DNA of 64,000 bases from positions 403,591 through 467,590 of the forward strand of contig DHZH01000002.1 in the NCBI GenBank assembly GCA_002414385.1. The letters run 5' to 3'. Origin of the DNA: Gammaproteobacteria bacterium UBA5109. Its GTDB lineage: Bacteria; Pseudomonadota; Gammaproteobacteria; Pseudomonadales; Pseudohongiellaceae. Positions 1-8,939 of this stretch are shown one piece after another. Every line of letters begins with the position of its first letter. The stretch's first letter is position 1. The notes beneath the pieces were generated by a model. It saw only the letters and a program-made list of their open reading frames with translations. It made no database searches and was not told where the DNA came from. Both the position numbers and the translations under genes were made by a program.

Positions 1-825
1 GCCACACTGATTGCCCTGGGCGGAGGTGTCGTCGGTGACATGACCGGTTTTGCAGCAGCGACCTATATGCGTGGTGTTAATTTCATCCAGGTGCCAACGA
101 CCCTGCTGGCTCAGGTAGATTCATCCGTTGGAGGCAAAACCGGGGTAAATCGTCCGCTGGGTAAAAACATGGTCGGCGCCTTTTATCAGCCGCAATGTGT
201 GCTGGCCGATACTGCGACACTGGATACCTTGCCGGACCGTGAACTTTCTGCCGGGCTGGCTGAAGTGATCAAATATGGCCTGATTAATAATCCAGAGTTT
301 TATCACTGGTTACAAGACAAGATGCCGGCACTGCTGGCACGGGACAGGCAAGCTCTCAAGCAGGCTGTGCAGGCCAGTTGTGAAGAAAAGGCGGCAATAG
401 TCGCTGCTGATGAGAAAGAGTCCGGTATTCGCGCCATTCTTAATCTGGGGCATACCTTTGGTCATGCCATCGAGACAGCCACGGGTTATGGCTCCTGGTT
501 ACACGGAGAAGCAGTGGCAACAGGCATGTTGATGGCAGCAGATTTGTCCTGGCGTATGGGTATGCTGCCCGTGGAAACTGTGTCCGGACTACGGCAATTG
601 CTTGAAACAGCAGGATTGCCGGTTATTCCACCGGATTCAATCGATGTTGAGCAATATCTGTCTTTGATGAGCCGTGATAAAAAGGCCAGTCAGGGGGAAA
701 TCCGCTTCATATTGCTGGAAAGCCTGGGTAAAGCCATTATCACCGCTGATGTCGATTCCGGGCTTTTGAAACAGACCCTTGCAGCACGCGGGGCCCTTGG
801 GAAACTCGCTCCTCATGCAGGCTGA
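1..825 (+). CDS. aroB: 3-dehydroquinate synthase, 5'-truncated by window edge
   Basis: Second step of the shikimate pathway: closes DAHP to 3-dehydroquinate using NAD+ and a divalent metal in the cytosol. The reading frame is open from base 1 and carries the family's GGGVVGD nucleotide-binding stretch, the QVPTTLLAQVDSSVGGKTGVN block and the metal-binding HTFGHAIE and LHGEAVA histidines. About 274 residues are present; the family is about 360, so roughly the first 85-90 residues lie before the window. In many gammaproteobacteria aroB is followed by damX; here gltB follows directly. Identification is firm. Confidence 0.97.
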   Translation, partial: ATLIALGGGVVGDMTGFAAATYMRGVNFIQVPTTLLAQVDSSVGGKTGVNRPLGKNMVGAFYQPQCVLADTATLDTLPDRELSAGLAEVIKYGLINNPEFYHWLQDKMPALLARDRQALKQAVQASCEEKAAIVAADEKESGIRAILNLGHTFGHAIETATGYGSWLHGEAVATGMLMAADLSWRMGMLPVETVSGLRQLLETAGLPVIPPDSIDVEQYLSLMSRDKKASQGEIRFILLESLGKAIITADVDSGLLKQTLAARGALGKLAPHAG

Positions 826-862
826 AGCACACTCCGGCTAAACTTTAAAGAGTCCTTTGAGA

Positions 863-891
863 TTGCTGAAATTCCGTATTTTGTGTAATAT
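863..891 (+). promoter_or_regulatory. candidate sigma-70 promoter for gltB
   Basis: TTGCTG (863-868), a 17-base spacer, then TAATAT (886-891), lying about 110 bases before the gltB start in the aroB-gltB gap. The -10 is a good match and the -35 only partial. Predicted from sequence alone. Confidence 0.4.
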
Positions 892-1000
892 GGGCGGCTC
901 TTTGGCGTTTGAAAAGAGGTAATTTCCCGCCAGTTTTGCGAGGGTAAGACCACCCCTGGCTCCAGTATTGTGTCATTAACTATTTGGTAGAGAAGTGGAT

Positions 1001-4000
1001 ATGAGATCCGGGTTATACCACCCCAGCGAATTCAGAGATAACTGTGGTTTCGGTCTGGTGGCCCATATTGAAGGCGAGGCCAGTCATGACCTCTTGCTTA
1101 CTGCTATTAACTCACTGACCTGTATGACCCATCGTGGCGGTATTGCTGCTGATGGTGTCACCGGTGATGGCTGCGGTCTGCTGATGCAAAAACCGGATGC
1201 TTTCCTGCGGGCACTGGCCAAAGAGTGTTTTGATGTCGACCTGAGCCAGAATTATGGCATCGGCATGGTATTTTTCTCCCAGGATCAGCAAAAAGCGGAG
1301 CATGCGAGAAATGTACTTGAAGAAGAGATCAGGGCCCAGGAACTGGAACTGGTTGGCTGGCGCAGAGTGCCTTATGACACTTCGGTATGCGGAAAAATGT
1401 CGCTGGAGTGCATGCCGGATATCGAACAGGTTTTTATCAATGGTGAAGGCCTGGAAAAAGACCAGCTTGCGGTAAAGCTGTTTATCGCCCGACGTAAAGC
1501 CGAGAACCGCCTAGAAGAAGACGAGGATTTTTACGTCTGTTCCCTGTCAGCAAGCGTGCTTTCCTATAAAGGACTGGTCATGCCGGCTGATCTGCCAAAA
1601 TTCTATCTGGATCTACAGGATCCGCGCCTGGAAGTTGCCATGTGTACTTTCCACCAGCGTTTTTCCACCAATACCCTGCCGCGCTGGCCGCTGGCACAAC
1701 CTTTCCGCATGCTGGCCCACAATGGTGAAATCAATACCATTCGCGGCAACCGGAACTGGGCCAAGGCACGAATTTCCAAATTCCGTTCAGCGGCTATTCC
1801 CAATATTGAAGAAATTGCACCAATCGTCAATTTCTCAGGCTCGGATTCTTCCTCCATGGATAACATGCTGGAATTGCTGGTAACCAGCGGCATGGATCTG
1901 TACCAGGCGATCCGGCTTATCATGCCGCCAAGCTGGCAGAATATGGAAGACCTGGATGAAGCCCTGCGCGGCTTCTATACCTTTAACTCTTTCCACATGG
2001 AGCCCTGGGACGGTCCAGCCGGTGTGGTACTGACTGATGGACGTTTTGCAGCCTGTGTACTGGACAGTAATGGTTTGCGTCCCTCGCGCTGGGTCATGAC
2101 CAAAAACGGCTATCTGACCGCGGCATCCGAGATTGGGGTCAATGACTACAAACCCGAAGATGTCATCGCCAAAGGCCGGGTTGGCCCCGGACAGATTCTG
2201 GTCGTTGATACCGAAGAAGGCAAAATCATGCATACCGACGATGTCGGTAACTACCTGAAAGTCAGGCAGCCCTATTCGAAGTGGATCAAGGAAAAATCCT
2301 TTTATGTGGAATCCACCCTGGCAGAAAACCTGCCGGAACTGCGGCCACTGCCGCCGGAACAATGTGAAGTTCACATGAAAATGTTCCAGGTTACTTTCGA
2401 GGAAATGGACCAGGTGATTCGTCCGCTGGCGGAAAAAGCCAACGAAGGTACCGGTTCAATGGGAGATGACACGCCAATAGCGGTGCTGTCACGTCAGGTT
2501 CGTCCGCTTTATGATTATTTCAGGCAGCAGTTTGCCCAGGTTACCAACCCGCCGATTGATTCACTGCGGGAAAGTATTGTCATGTCACTTGAAACCAGAA
2601 TGGGGCGAGAGCTGAATGTTTTTGAGGAATCTCCCGAACATGCCAATCGTGTGATCCTGACTTCACCGCTACTGTCACCGAATAAGTTTTATAACCTCTC
2701 GCATCTGCAGCGACCCGATTATGGAGCAGCACATTTTTCTCTTGCCTATGATCCGGAAACCGGATTGGAACAGGCGATTAAAAATGTTGTTGCCGAAACA
2801 GAAGCTGCCGTACGTGAAGGTAAAGTTCTGCTGTTTATTTCCGAGCGCTTGCCGGAAAAAGGTCAGCTTGTTATCAATGCACTGCTGGCCACGGCAGCAA
2901 TTCATCAAAACCTCAATGCAAAAGGTTTACGCTGCGAAAGCAATCTGATTGTTGAGACTGCCAGTGCGCGGGATTCTCACCAGATAGCCTGTCTTGTGGG
3001 TTATGGCGCTACCGCGGTTTATCCCTACCTCAGTTATGATGTGATTGATCACATGGTGGCTCAAAATGTCCTGAAAATGGAGCAACTCGAAGCCCATCGT
3101 AATTACCGTAAAGGAGTAAACAAAGGCCTGTTGAAGATACTTTCCAAAATGGGCATCAGTACCATCAGTTCCTATCGCGGAGCCCAGCTGTTTGAAATAG
3201 TCGGGCTAGCCAGTGATGTAACTGATTTATGTTTCCCCGACAGCCCCAGCCGTATTCAGGGGGCGACTTTTGAACACCTGCAGCATGACCAGGAAAAAAT
3301 GGCACGTGATGCCTGGCTGCCGCGCAAGAAGTTAGCGGCTGGCGGTCTACTGAAATATATTCACGGCGGTGAATACCACATGATCAATCCGGATGTGGTT
3401 AAAACCCTGCAGGATGCAGCCAAGAGTGGCGATTTTGAGAAGTACCGTAAATTTGCCCAGGTTGTTGATAATCGCCCGTTTTCAACCCTGCGCGATATGC
3501 TGGCCCTTCGGGAAGATGTCGAAAGCATTGATGTTGATGAAGTCGAGCCGCTGGAAAATATTCTCAAGCGATTTGATTCAGCCGGAATGTCTCTGGGGGC
3601 ATTGTCGCCCGAGGCACATGAAGCCCTGGCTCAGGCCATGAACCGACTGGGCGGGCGTTCCAACTCCGGTGAAGGCGGGGAAGATCCAGTCCGCTATAAC
3701 ACTGACAAGGTTTCAAAAATCAAACAGGTTGCTTCCGGTCGTTTCGGAGTGACGCCACATTACCTGGTAAATGCTGAAGTCTTACAGATTAAAATAGCCC
3801 AGGGTGCAAAACCCGGTGAAGGCGGTCAGTTACCCGGTCGTAAAGTGAATGAGCTGATAGCACGGTTACGTTATTCGGTGCCGGGTGTCACTCTTATTTC
3901 ACCACCACCGCATCATGATATCTATTCTATTGAGGACCTGGCCCAGCTTATCTTTGATCTCAAGCAGGTTAATCCGGATGCCATGGTTTCAGTCAAACTG

Positions 4001-5449
4001 GTGGCAGGGCCGGGTGTGGGTACCATCGCCGCGGGTGTGGCCAAGGCCTACGCAGATTTCATCACCATCTCGGGGCATGACGGAGGAACCGGTGCCAGCC
4101 CCTTAACATCAATTCGTTACGCAGGGTCTCCCTGGGAAATGGGTCTGAGCGAAGTACAGCAGGCTTTGCGAGCGAATGACCTGCGTGGACGTATCCGTTT
4201 ACAGACTGACGGCGGACTGAAAACCGGACTGGATGTTATAAAAGCGGCAATTCTGGGTGCGGAAAGTTTTGGCTTCGGGACCATTCCAATGATTGCCATG
4301 GGTTGTAAATATCTGCGTATCTGCCATCTGAATAACTGTGCTACCGGTGTTGCGACACAGGACGACGTGCTGCGCGACAAGCATTTTATCGGTGAAGCAG
4401 AAATGGTAATGAATTATTTCAAATTCGTGGCACAGGATACGCGGCAATGGATGGCACGCCTCGGGGTTAAAAACCTGGTAGACCTGATCGGTCGCACTGA
4501 TTTATTTGAATTACTTGAGCCGCAGACAGAAAAGCAGGCCAATATTGATCTGTCCCGTCTGTTGTACAACGATCATATTCCGGCGGACAAGGATCAGTAC
4601 TGCAAATTACCCAGCAATGATCCGCTGGATAAAGGTGAACTTGCCGAACGAATGGTCTCTGAAATTCTGCCGGCAATTGAAAGTAAAAGCGGTGGTATTT
4701 TTAATTATGAAGTGCAGAACTTCAACCGTTCCATCGGCGCCCGGCTTTCCGGGGAAATTGCCAAACGCTATGGAAATCAGGGCATGAATGATGCCCCGAT
4801 CAATATCCGCCTGACCGGTTGTGTAGGGCAGAGTTTCGGCGTCTGGAATGCTGGCGGGCTGAATATGACTCTGGTAGGAGACGCCAATGACTATGTCGGT
4901 AAAGGCATGGCTGGCGGCAAGCTTGTCATCGTTCCGCCACCGGGAAGTACATTTCGCACCCAGGATACTTCGATTATCGGTAATACCTGCCTGTACGGAG
5001 CTACCGGCGGGAAACTATTTGTTTCGGGCTGTGCGGGTGAACGTTTTGCTGTGCGAAATTCCGGCGTACATGCAGTTGTTGAAGGTGCCGGGGATCACTG
5101 TTGTGAATATATGACCGGAGGTATCGTCACGGTGCTGGGTAATACCGGGCATAATTTCGGAGCAGGTATGACTGGCGGATTTGCCTATGTACTGGATCAG
5201 GATAAAAACTTCGTCGATAAATATAACCACCAGCTGGTTGAGGTTCACCGTATTCGCCAGGAAGGCATGGAAGAATACCGACATCATCTGCGCAGTGTGA
5301 TAGCAGAATATGTCTATGAAACCGGCAGTGCTTGGGGTCAGGAAATTCTGGATAATTTTGTCGATTATCTGCGCAAGTTCTGGCTGGTGAAGCCTAAAGA
5401 GGCCAACATGAAAAACATGTTGGAAAATATTACCGTTGCCCCGCACTAG
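1001..5449 (+). CDS. gltB: glutamate synthase (NADPH) large subunit
   Basis: Large subunit of GOGAT: hydrolyses glutamine, channels ammonia and makes glutamate from 2-oxoglutarate in the GS-GOGAT cycle. With the ATG start the protein has 1482 residues, normal for the bacterial alpha subunit. Cys15 in RDNCGFG would be the exposed N-terminal nucleophile of the Ntn-hydrolase amidotransferase domain after propeptide cleavage. A central linker, an FMN-binding synthase domain with the 3Fe-4S motif CKYLRICHLNNC near residue 1100, and a C-terminal glycine-rich beta-helix follow. ATG at 1001 is preferred over GTG at 995 because the purine-rich GAGAAG sits about six bases upstream of the ATG. gltD follows after 14 bases, so the two subunits are co-transcribed. 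Confidence 0.97.
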   Translation: MRSGLYHPSEFRDNCGFGLVAHIEGEASHDLLLTAINSLTCMTHRGGIAADGVTGDGCGLLMQKPDAFLRALAKECFDVDLSQNYGIGMVFFSQDQQKAEHARNVLEEEIRAQELELVGWRRVPYDTSVCGKMSLECMPDIEQVFINGEGLEKDQLAVKLFIARRKAENRLEEDEDFYVCSLSASVLSYKGLVMPADLPKFYLDLQDPRLEVAMCTFHQRFSTNTLPRWPLAQPFRMLAHNGEINTIRGNRNWAKARISKFRSAAIPNIEEIAPIVNFSGSDSSSMDNMLELLVTSGMDLYQAIRLIMPPSWQNMEDLDEALRGFYTFNSFHMEPWDGPAGVVLTDGRFAACVLDSNGLRPSRWVMTKNGYLTAASEIGVNDYKPEDVIAKGRVGPGQILVVDTEEGKIMHTDDVGNYLKVRQPYSKWIKEKSFYVESTLAENLPELRPLPPEQCEVHMKMFQVTFEEMDQVIRPLAEKANEGTGSMGDDTPIAVLSRQVRPLYDYFRQQFAQVTNPPIDSLRESIVMSLETRMGRELNVFEESPEHANRVILTSPLLSPNKFYNLSHLQRPDYGAAHFSLAYDPETGLEQAIKNVVAETEAAVREGKVLLFISERLPEKGQLVINALLATAAIHQNLNAKGLRCESNLIVETASARDSHQIACLVGYGATAVYPYLSYDVIDHMVAQNVLKMEQLEAHRNYRKGVNKGLLKILSKMGISTISSYRGAQLFEIVGLASDVTDLCFPDSPSRIQGATFEHLQHDQEKMARDAWLPRKKLAAGGLLKYIHGGEYHMINPDVVKTLQDAAKSGDFEKYRKFAQVVDNRPFSTLRDMLALREDVESIDVDEVEPLENILKRFDSAGMSLGALSPEAHEALAQAMNRLGGRSNSGEGGEDPVRYNTDKVSKIKQVASGRFGVTPHYLVNAEVLQIKIAQGAKPGEGGQLPGRKVNELIARLRYSVPGVTLISPPPHHDIYSIEDLAQLIFDLKQVNPDAMVSVKLVAGPGVGTIAAGVAKAYADFITISGHDGGTGASPLTSIRYAGSPWEMGLSEVQQALRANDLRGRIRLQTDGGLKTGLDVIKAAILGAESFGFGTIPMIAMGCKYLRICHLNNCATGVATQDDVLRDKHFIGEAEMVMNYFKFVAQDTRQWMARLGVKNLVDLIGRTDLFELLEPQTEKQANIDLSRLLYNDHIPADKDQYCKLPSNDPLDKGELAERMVSEILPAIESKSGGIFNYEVQNFNRSIGARLSGEIAKRYGNQGMNDAPINIRLTGCVGQSFGVWNAGGLNMTLVGDANDYVGKGMAGGKLVIVPPPGSTFRTQDTSIIGNTCLYGATGGKLFVSGCAGERFAVRNSGVHAVVEGAGDHCCEYMTGGIVTVLGNTGHNFGAGMTGGFAYVLDQDKNFVDKYNHQLVEVHRIRQEGMEEYRHHLRSVIAEYVYETGSAWGQEILDNFVDYLRKFWLVKPKEANMKNMLENITVAPH

Positions 5450-5463
5450 GCTGAAGTAAGTTT

Positions 5464-6894
5464 ATGGCTGAATCCGAAATTAAATCCAAAGATGTTTTTC
5501 GCTTTCTTAATGCCGGCCGTCAGGACCCGGAAAAGAAAGATATTGAAACGCGAAAAACTGAATTTATTGAAATCTATGAGCAGTTCGACCAGCCGCGCGC
5601 GGCTGTTCAGTCCGAACGCTGCCTGGAATGTGGCAATCCCTATTGTGAATGGAAATGTCCGGTTCATAACTATATTCCCAACTGGCTGAAACTGGTTAGT
5701 GAAGGCAACATTATTGAGGCGGCTGAACTCTGTCACCAGACCAATTCATTACCCGAAGTCTGTGGCCGGATTTGTCCGCAGGATCGCCTGTGTGAAGGCG
5801 CCTGTACTCTTAATGACGGCTTCGGCGCAGTGACTATCGGTAATGTTGAGAAATATATTGTCGATACTGCCTTTGCCATGGGCTGGCGGCCGGACCTTTC
5901 CGATGTCGTGCCGGTCGATAAAAAAGTTGCCGTTATTGGCGCCGGTCCGGCCGGGCTGGCCTGTGCCGATGTGCTGGCCAGGGCAGGTGTCAAAGCCGTG
6001 GTGTTTGACCGTTACCCGGAAATCGGCGGCCTGCTGACTTTCGGTATTCCCATGTTCAAAATGGAAAAACATGTCATGACCCAGCGTCGGGATATTTTTG
6101 AGGGCATGGGTATTGAGTTCAGGCTGAATACTGAAATCGGTACCGATATCAGTTTTGACGAGATCTATCAGGAATACGATGCCGTATTCATGGGCATGGG
6201 AACCTATACAGCAATGAAAGGTGGCTTTCCGGGTGAAGAGCTGGACGGCGTTTATGAAGCACTGCCGTTTCTGGTTGGCAATACCGCCCATTACGGTAAT
6301 TACGATGTGAAAGATTCGCAATACACCAGTCTCGAAGGCAAACGTGTAATTGTGCTCGGTGGAGGTGATACAGCGATGGACTGTAACCGCACCTCAATCC
6401 GGCAGGGTGCTGTCTCGGTGCAGTGTTTTTATCGCCGTGATGAAGCCAATATGCCGGGCTCCCAGCGTGAAGTTGAAAATGCCCGCCAGGAAGGTGTGGA
6501 ATTCATTTTTAACCGTCAGCCGGTTGAGATTGTCGGTGAAAACGGCAATGTCACTGGTGTCAAATTTGTCACTACACGCATGGGTGAGCCGGATGAAAAC
6601 GGCCGTCAGCGTGCCGAGCAGGTTCCAGGCAGTGAAGAAACAGTGCCTGCCGATGCTGTGCTCATTGCATTTGGTTTCCAGCCCAGTCCTGCAGACTGGT
6701 TTGAAGGAGCAAAAATTAATCTGGATGACAGGGGCCGGGTACTGGCACCAGAGCAGGGAAACTATGCCTTTCAGACTTCCAATGAAAAAATATTTGCCGG
6801 TGGCGACATGGTGCGTGGTGCTGATCTGGTGGTTACCGCTGTGTATGAAGGCCGCGAAGCTGCCAATGGAATTCTCGAATTCCTGGAAGTCTGA
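5464..6894 (+). CDS. gltD: glutamate synthase small subunit
   Basis: Beta subunit of GOGAT, the NADPH-oxidising flavoprotein that feeds electrons to GltB. At 476 residues it is of family length. The N-terminal third has two cysteine-rich 4Fe-4S motifs (CLECGNPYCEWKC and CGRICPQDRLCEGAC), followed by an FAD-binding VIGAGPAGLACA and an NADPH-binding VLGGGDTAMDC Rossmann motif. It follows gltB by 14 bases and precedes hemE by 2 bases, as in the gltB-gltD-hemE order of pseudomonads. Confidence 0.97.
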   Translation: MAESEIKSKDVFRFLNAGRQDPEKKDIETRKTEFIEIYEQFDQPRAAVQSERCLECGNPYCEWKCPVHNYIPNWLKLVSEGNIIEAAELCHQTNSLPEVCGRICPQDRLCEGACTLNDGFGAVTIGNVEKYIVDTAFAMGWRPDLSDVVPVDKKVAVIGAGPAGLACADVLARAGVKAVVFDRYPEIGGLLTFGIPMFKMEKHVMTQRRDIFEGMGIEFRLNTEIGTDISFDEIYQEYDAVFMGMGTYTAMKGGFPGEELDGVYEALPFLVGNTAHYGNYDVKDSQYTSLEGKRVIVLGGGDTAMDCNRTSIRQGAVSVQCFYRRDEANMPGSQREVENARQEGVEFIFNRQPVEIVGENGNVTGVKFVTTRMGEPDENGRQRAEQVPGSEETVPADAVLIAFGFQPSPADWFEGAKINLDDRGRVLAPEQGNYAFQTSNEKIFAGGDMVRGADLVVTAVYEGREAANGILEFLEV

Positions 6895-6896
6895 TA

Positions 6897-7961
6897 ATGA
6901 GTGAATTAAAAAACGACAGCTTCCTGAAAGCACTGTTACGTCAGGATGTTGATGTTACGCCAGTCTGGATGATGCGACAGGCCGGACGTTATCTACCCGA
7001 ATATCGTAAAATCCGCGCAGAAGCCGGTAACTTCATGAATCTGTGTCAGAATCCCGAGCTGGCCTGCGAAGTTACCCTGCAGCCCCTGAGACGCTTTGAT
7101 CTGGATGCTGCAATTCTGTTTTCCGATATCCTGACCATCCCCGATGCCATGGGTCTGGGTTTATATTTTGAAGCAGGCGAAGGCCCAAAGTTTCGTAAAC
7201 CGGTTCGCACTGCTGCGGATATTGATGCCCTGCCGGTGGTCAATGCCGAACAGGATCTGGCCTATGTGATGGAGGCAGTGAAACTGATACGCCGTGAATT
7301 GAATGGTTCCGTGCCGTTAATCGGCTTTTCCGGCAGTCCATGGACGGTTGCGACCTATATGGTTGAAGGTGGCAGCAGCAAGGATTTCGCCACCGTCAAA
7401 GGCATGATGATGAATGCTCCGGAAATGATGCATGAGCTGCTGGGTAAAATAGCCGTCTCAGTGACAGATTATCTCAACGCCCAGATTCGTGCCGGTGCCC
7501 AGGCAGTACAGATATTTGATACCTGGGGCGGTGCTCTCAGTCCGCACAATTACCAGACTTTTTCTTTGAATTACATGGAAAAAATCATACAGGGACTGAC
7601 TCGGGAAAATGATGGCAGACAGGTGCCGATTATCGTATTCACCAAGAATGGCGGATTATGGCTGGAGCAGATTGCCAATTGTGGCGCTGATTGTGTCGGT
7701 CTCGACTGGACCATAAATATAGCTGATGCCCGCAAACGTGTTGGTGACAAGGTCTCCCTGCAGGGCAATATGGACCCGGCGGTTCTCTATGCAAAGCCGG
7801 AAAAAATTCGCGAGGAAGTTGCCATGATTCTGGAACAGTTCGGTACCGGCAACGGTCATGTATTCAATCTTGGCCACGGCATTCATCAGCATGTTGATCC
7901 GGAGCATGCAAAGGTATTTATTGACACAGTGCATGAGCTGTCAAGCCAATACCACCGTTAA
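6897..7961 (+). CDS. hemE: uroporphyrinogen decarboxylase
   Basis: Decarboxylates the four acetate side chains of uroporphyrinogen III to give coproporphyrinogen III in heme synthesis; cytosolic and cofactor-free. The 354-residue product has the family signature WMMRQAGRYLPEYR near the N-terminus, the catalytic-aspartate segment FSDIL and the GLDW/GNMDP and NLGHGI motifs. The ATG lies two bases after the gltD stop, so expression is probably tied to GOGAT. Confidence 0.97.
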   Translation: MSELKNDSFLKALLRQDVDVTPVWMMRQAGRYLPEYRKIRAEAGNFMNLCQNPELACEVTLQPLRRFDLDAAILFSDILTIPDAMGLGLYFEAGEGPKFRKPVRTAADIDALPVVNAEQDLAYVMEAVKLIRRELNGSVPLIGFSGSPWTVATYMVEGGSSKDFATVKGMMMNAPEMMHELLGKIAVSVTDYLNAQIRAGAQAVQIFDTWGGALSPHNYQTFSLNYMEKIIQGLTRENDGRQVPIIVFTKNGGLWLEQIANCGADCVGLDWTINIADARKRVGDKVSLQGNMDPAVLYAKPEKIREEVAMILEQFGTGNGHVFNLGHGIHQHVDPEHAKVFIDTVHELSSQYHR

Positions 7962-8281
7962 AAGCTAATACGCGCGTAACGCTTTATCCATCTATTAGAT
8001 TGATCGTTAAATCTCTGAAAAATTTTGAATTATTGGAGATATAAATTCCCTTCTGAATTTTAATTTTGCTTCGATTTTACTGCGTTTGAGGCGCTTTAAA
8101 CTCACAATTGAAACACCTTTGAATCCGAAAATGTGCTGATGGCGCATTCAACCAGGGATTTCAGCGATTATTTCCTACGGAAAAACTGATTTCAAGATTC
8201 TCTGAAGAAATGATGGGTTTACATTGAATCGATGTAAAATTCATCTCGTCTTATCTGCCTATGAAGGGTTAGAATCGCCCT
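7962..8281. other. 320-base gap hemE-folK: no gene, one inverted repeat
   Basis: AT-rich sequence without a plausible coding frame. It contains a 7-7-7 inverted repeat at 8218-8238 (listed separately) about 45 bases before folK. No clear terminator for hemE was found. Confidence 0.6.
8218..8238. promoter_or_regulatory. inverted repeat upstream of folK (possible operator)
   Basis: TTTACAT (8218-8224), seven-base spacer, ATGTAAA (8232-8238): perfect 7-base arms. The position, 44-64 bases before the folK ATG, suits a repressor or activator site. I cannot assign it to a known regulator. Confidence 0.3.
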
Positions 8282-8782
8282 ATGCAGATTAGCAACTTTG
8301 GGGATTTTGCGTTTATCGGACTGGGTTCCAATCTGGGTTCGACTATCGGTTCGCCCCGGGAAAATATCCTGGAAGCCATCAGGCGCCTGGAAAAACTCAG
8401 CGATGATCCTTTAATTATTTCATCCCTGCAGGAAACTGCACCGGTAGATTGTCCACCGGGTTCACCTGATTTCATCAATGCCGTAGTGGCACTTTTACCC
8501 CAGCAGGATGAAACAGCGGAAAGCCTGCTGCAGGCTATGCAGCGCATTGAAAGCAGTATGGGCAGGGTGCGAAGTGGTCTGCATAATGAAGCGCGGATCA
8601 TTGACCTGGACCTATTACTTTTTCACGAGCAGCAGGTTAATACCGATGAACTGATCGTGCCACATCAGGGTATGCTGGACAGAAAATTTGTCATGGAGCC
8701 GCTGGCAGAAATTCTGGAAAAAGATGAAGTACAGAAGGTAAAAACCTTTATCAAAAAAAACTCCGCTAAAAAGCGGAGTTAA
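8282..8782 (+). CDS. folK: 2-amino-4-hydroxy-6-hydroxymethyldihydropteridine diphosphokinase
   Basis: HPPK transfers pyrophosphate from ATP to 6-hydroxymethyl-7,8-dihydropterin in folate synthesis. The 166-residue protein shows GLGSNLGS at the N-terminus, a QETAPV core strand, and the R-x-I-D-LDLLLF signature (ARIIDLDLLLF) that carries catalytic and magnesium-binding acids. The basic Lys/Ser/Arg tail is encoded by an inverted repeat that also forms the bioA terminator on the other strand. It stands apart from other folate genes. Confidence 0.93.
   Translation: MQISNFGDFAFIGLGSNLGSTIGSPRENILEAIRRLEKLSDDPLIISSLQETAPVDCPPGSPDFINAVVALLPQQDETAESLLQAMQRIESSMGRVRSGLHNEARIIDLDLLLFHEQQVNTDELIVPHQGMLDRKFVMEPLAEILEKDEVQKVKTFIKKNSAKKRS
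8753..8780 (-). terminator. Rho-independent terminator on minus strand (bioA side)
   Basis: Nine-base perfect stem: AACTCCGCT at 8759-8767, AAAA loop, AGCGGAGTT at 8772-8780. Read on the minus strand it is followed by eight U residues (the A run at 8753-8760, which also adds to the stem base). It lies 160 bases downstream of bioA and within the last codons of folK. Confidence 0.75.
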
Positions 8783-8939
8783 TGAGTGACACCAGCTAAA
8801 GTCCCGAGAATACCAACTTCCACATCGAGCAACTGTGCACAGCAGTTCAAGTGGGGGAAGCACCTTGAATCGATATTTGAAGTTTAATACTCGTTCCAGG
8901 CCTTGAAGCGAACCAGTTCACAAAATCTGTAATTGGGGT

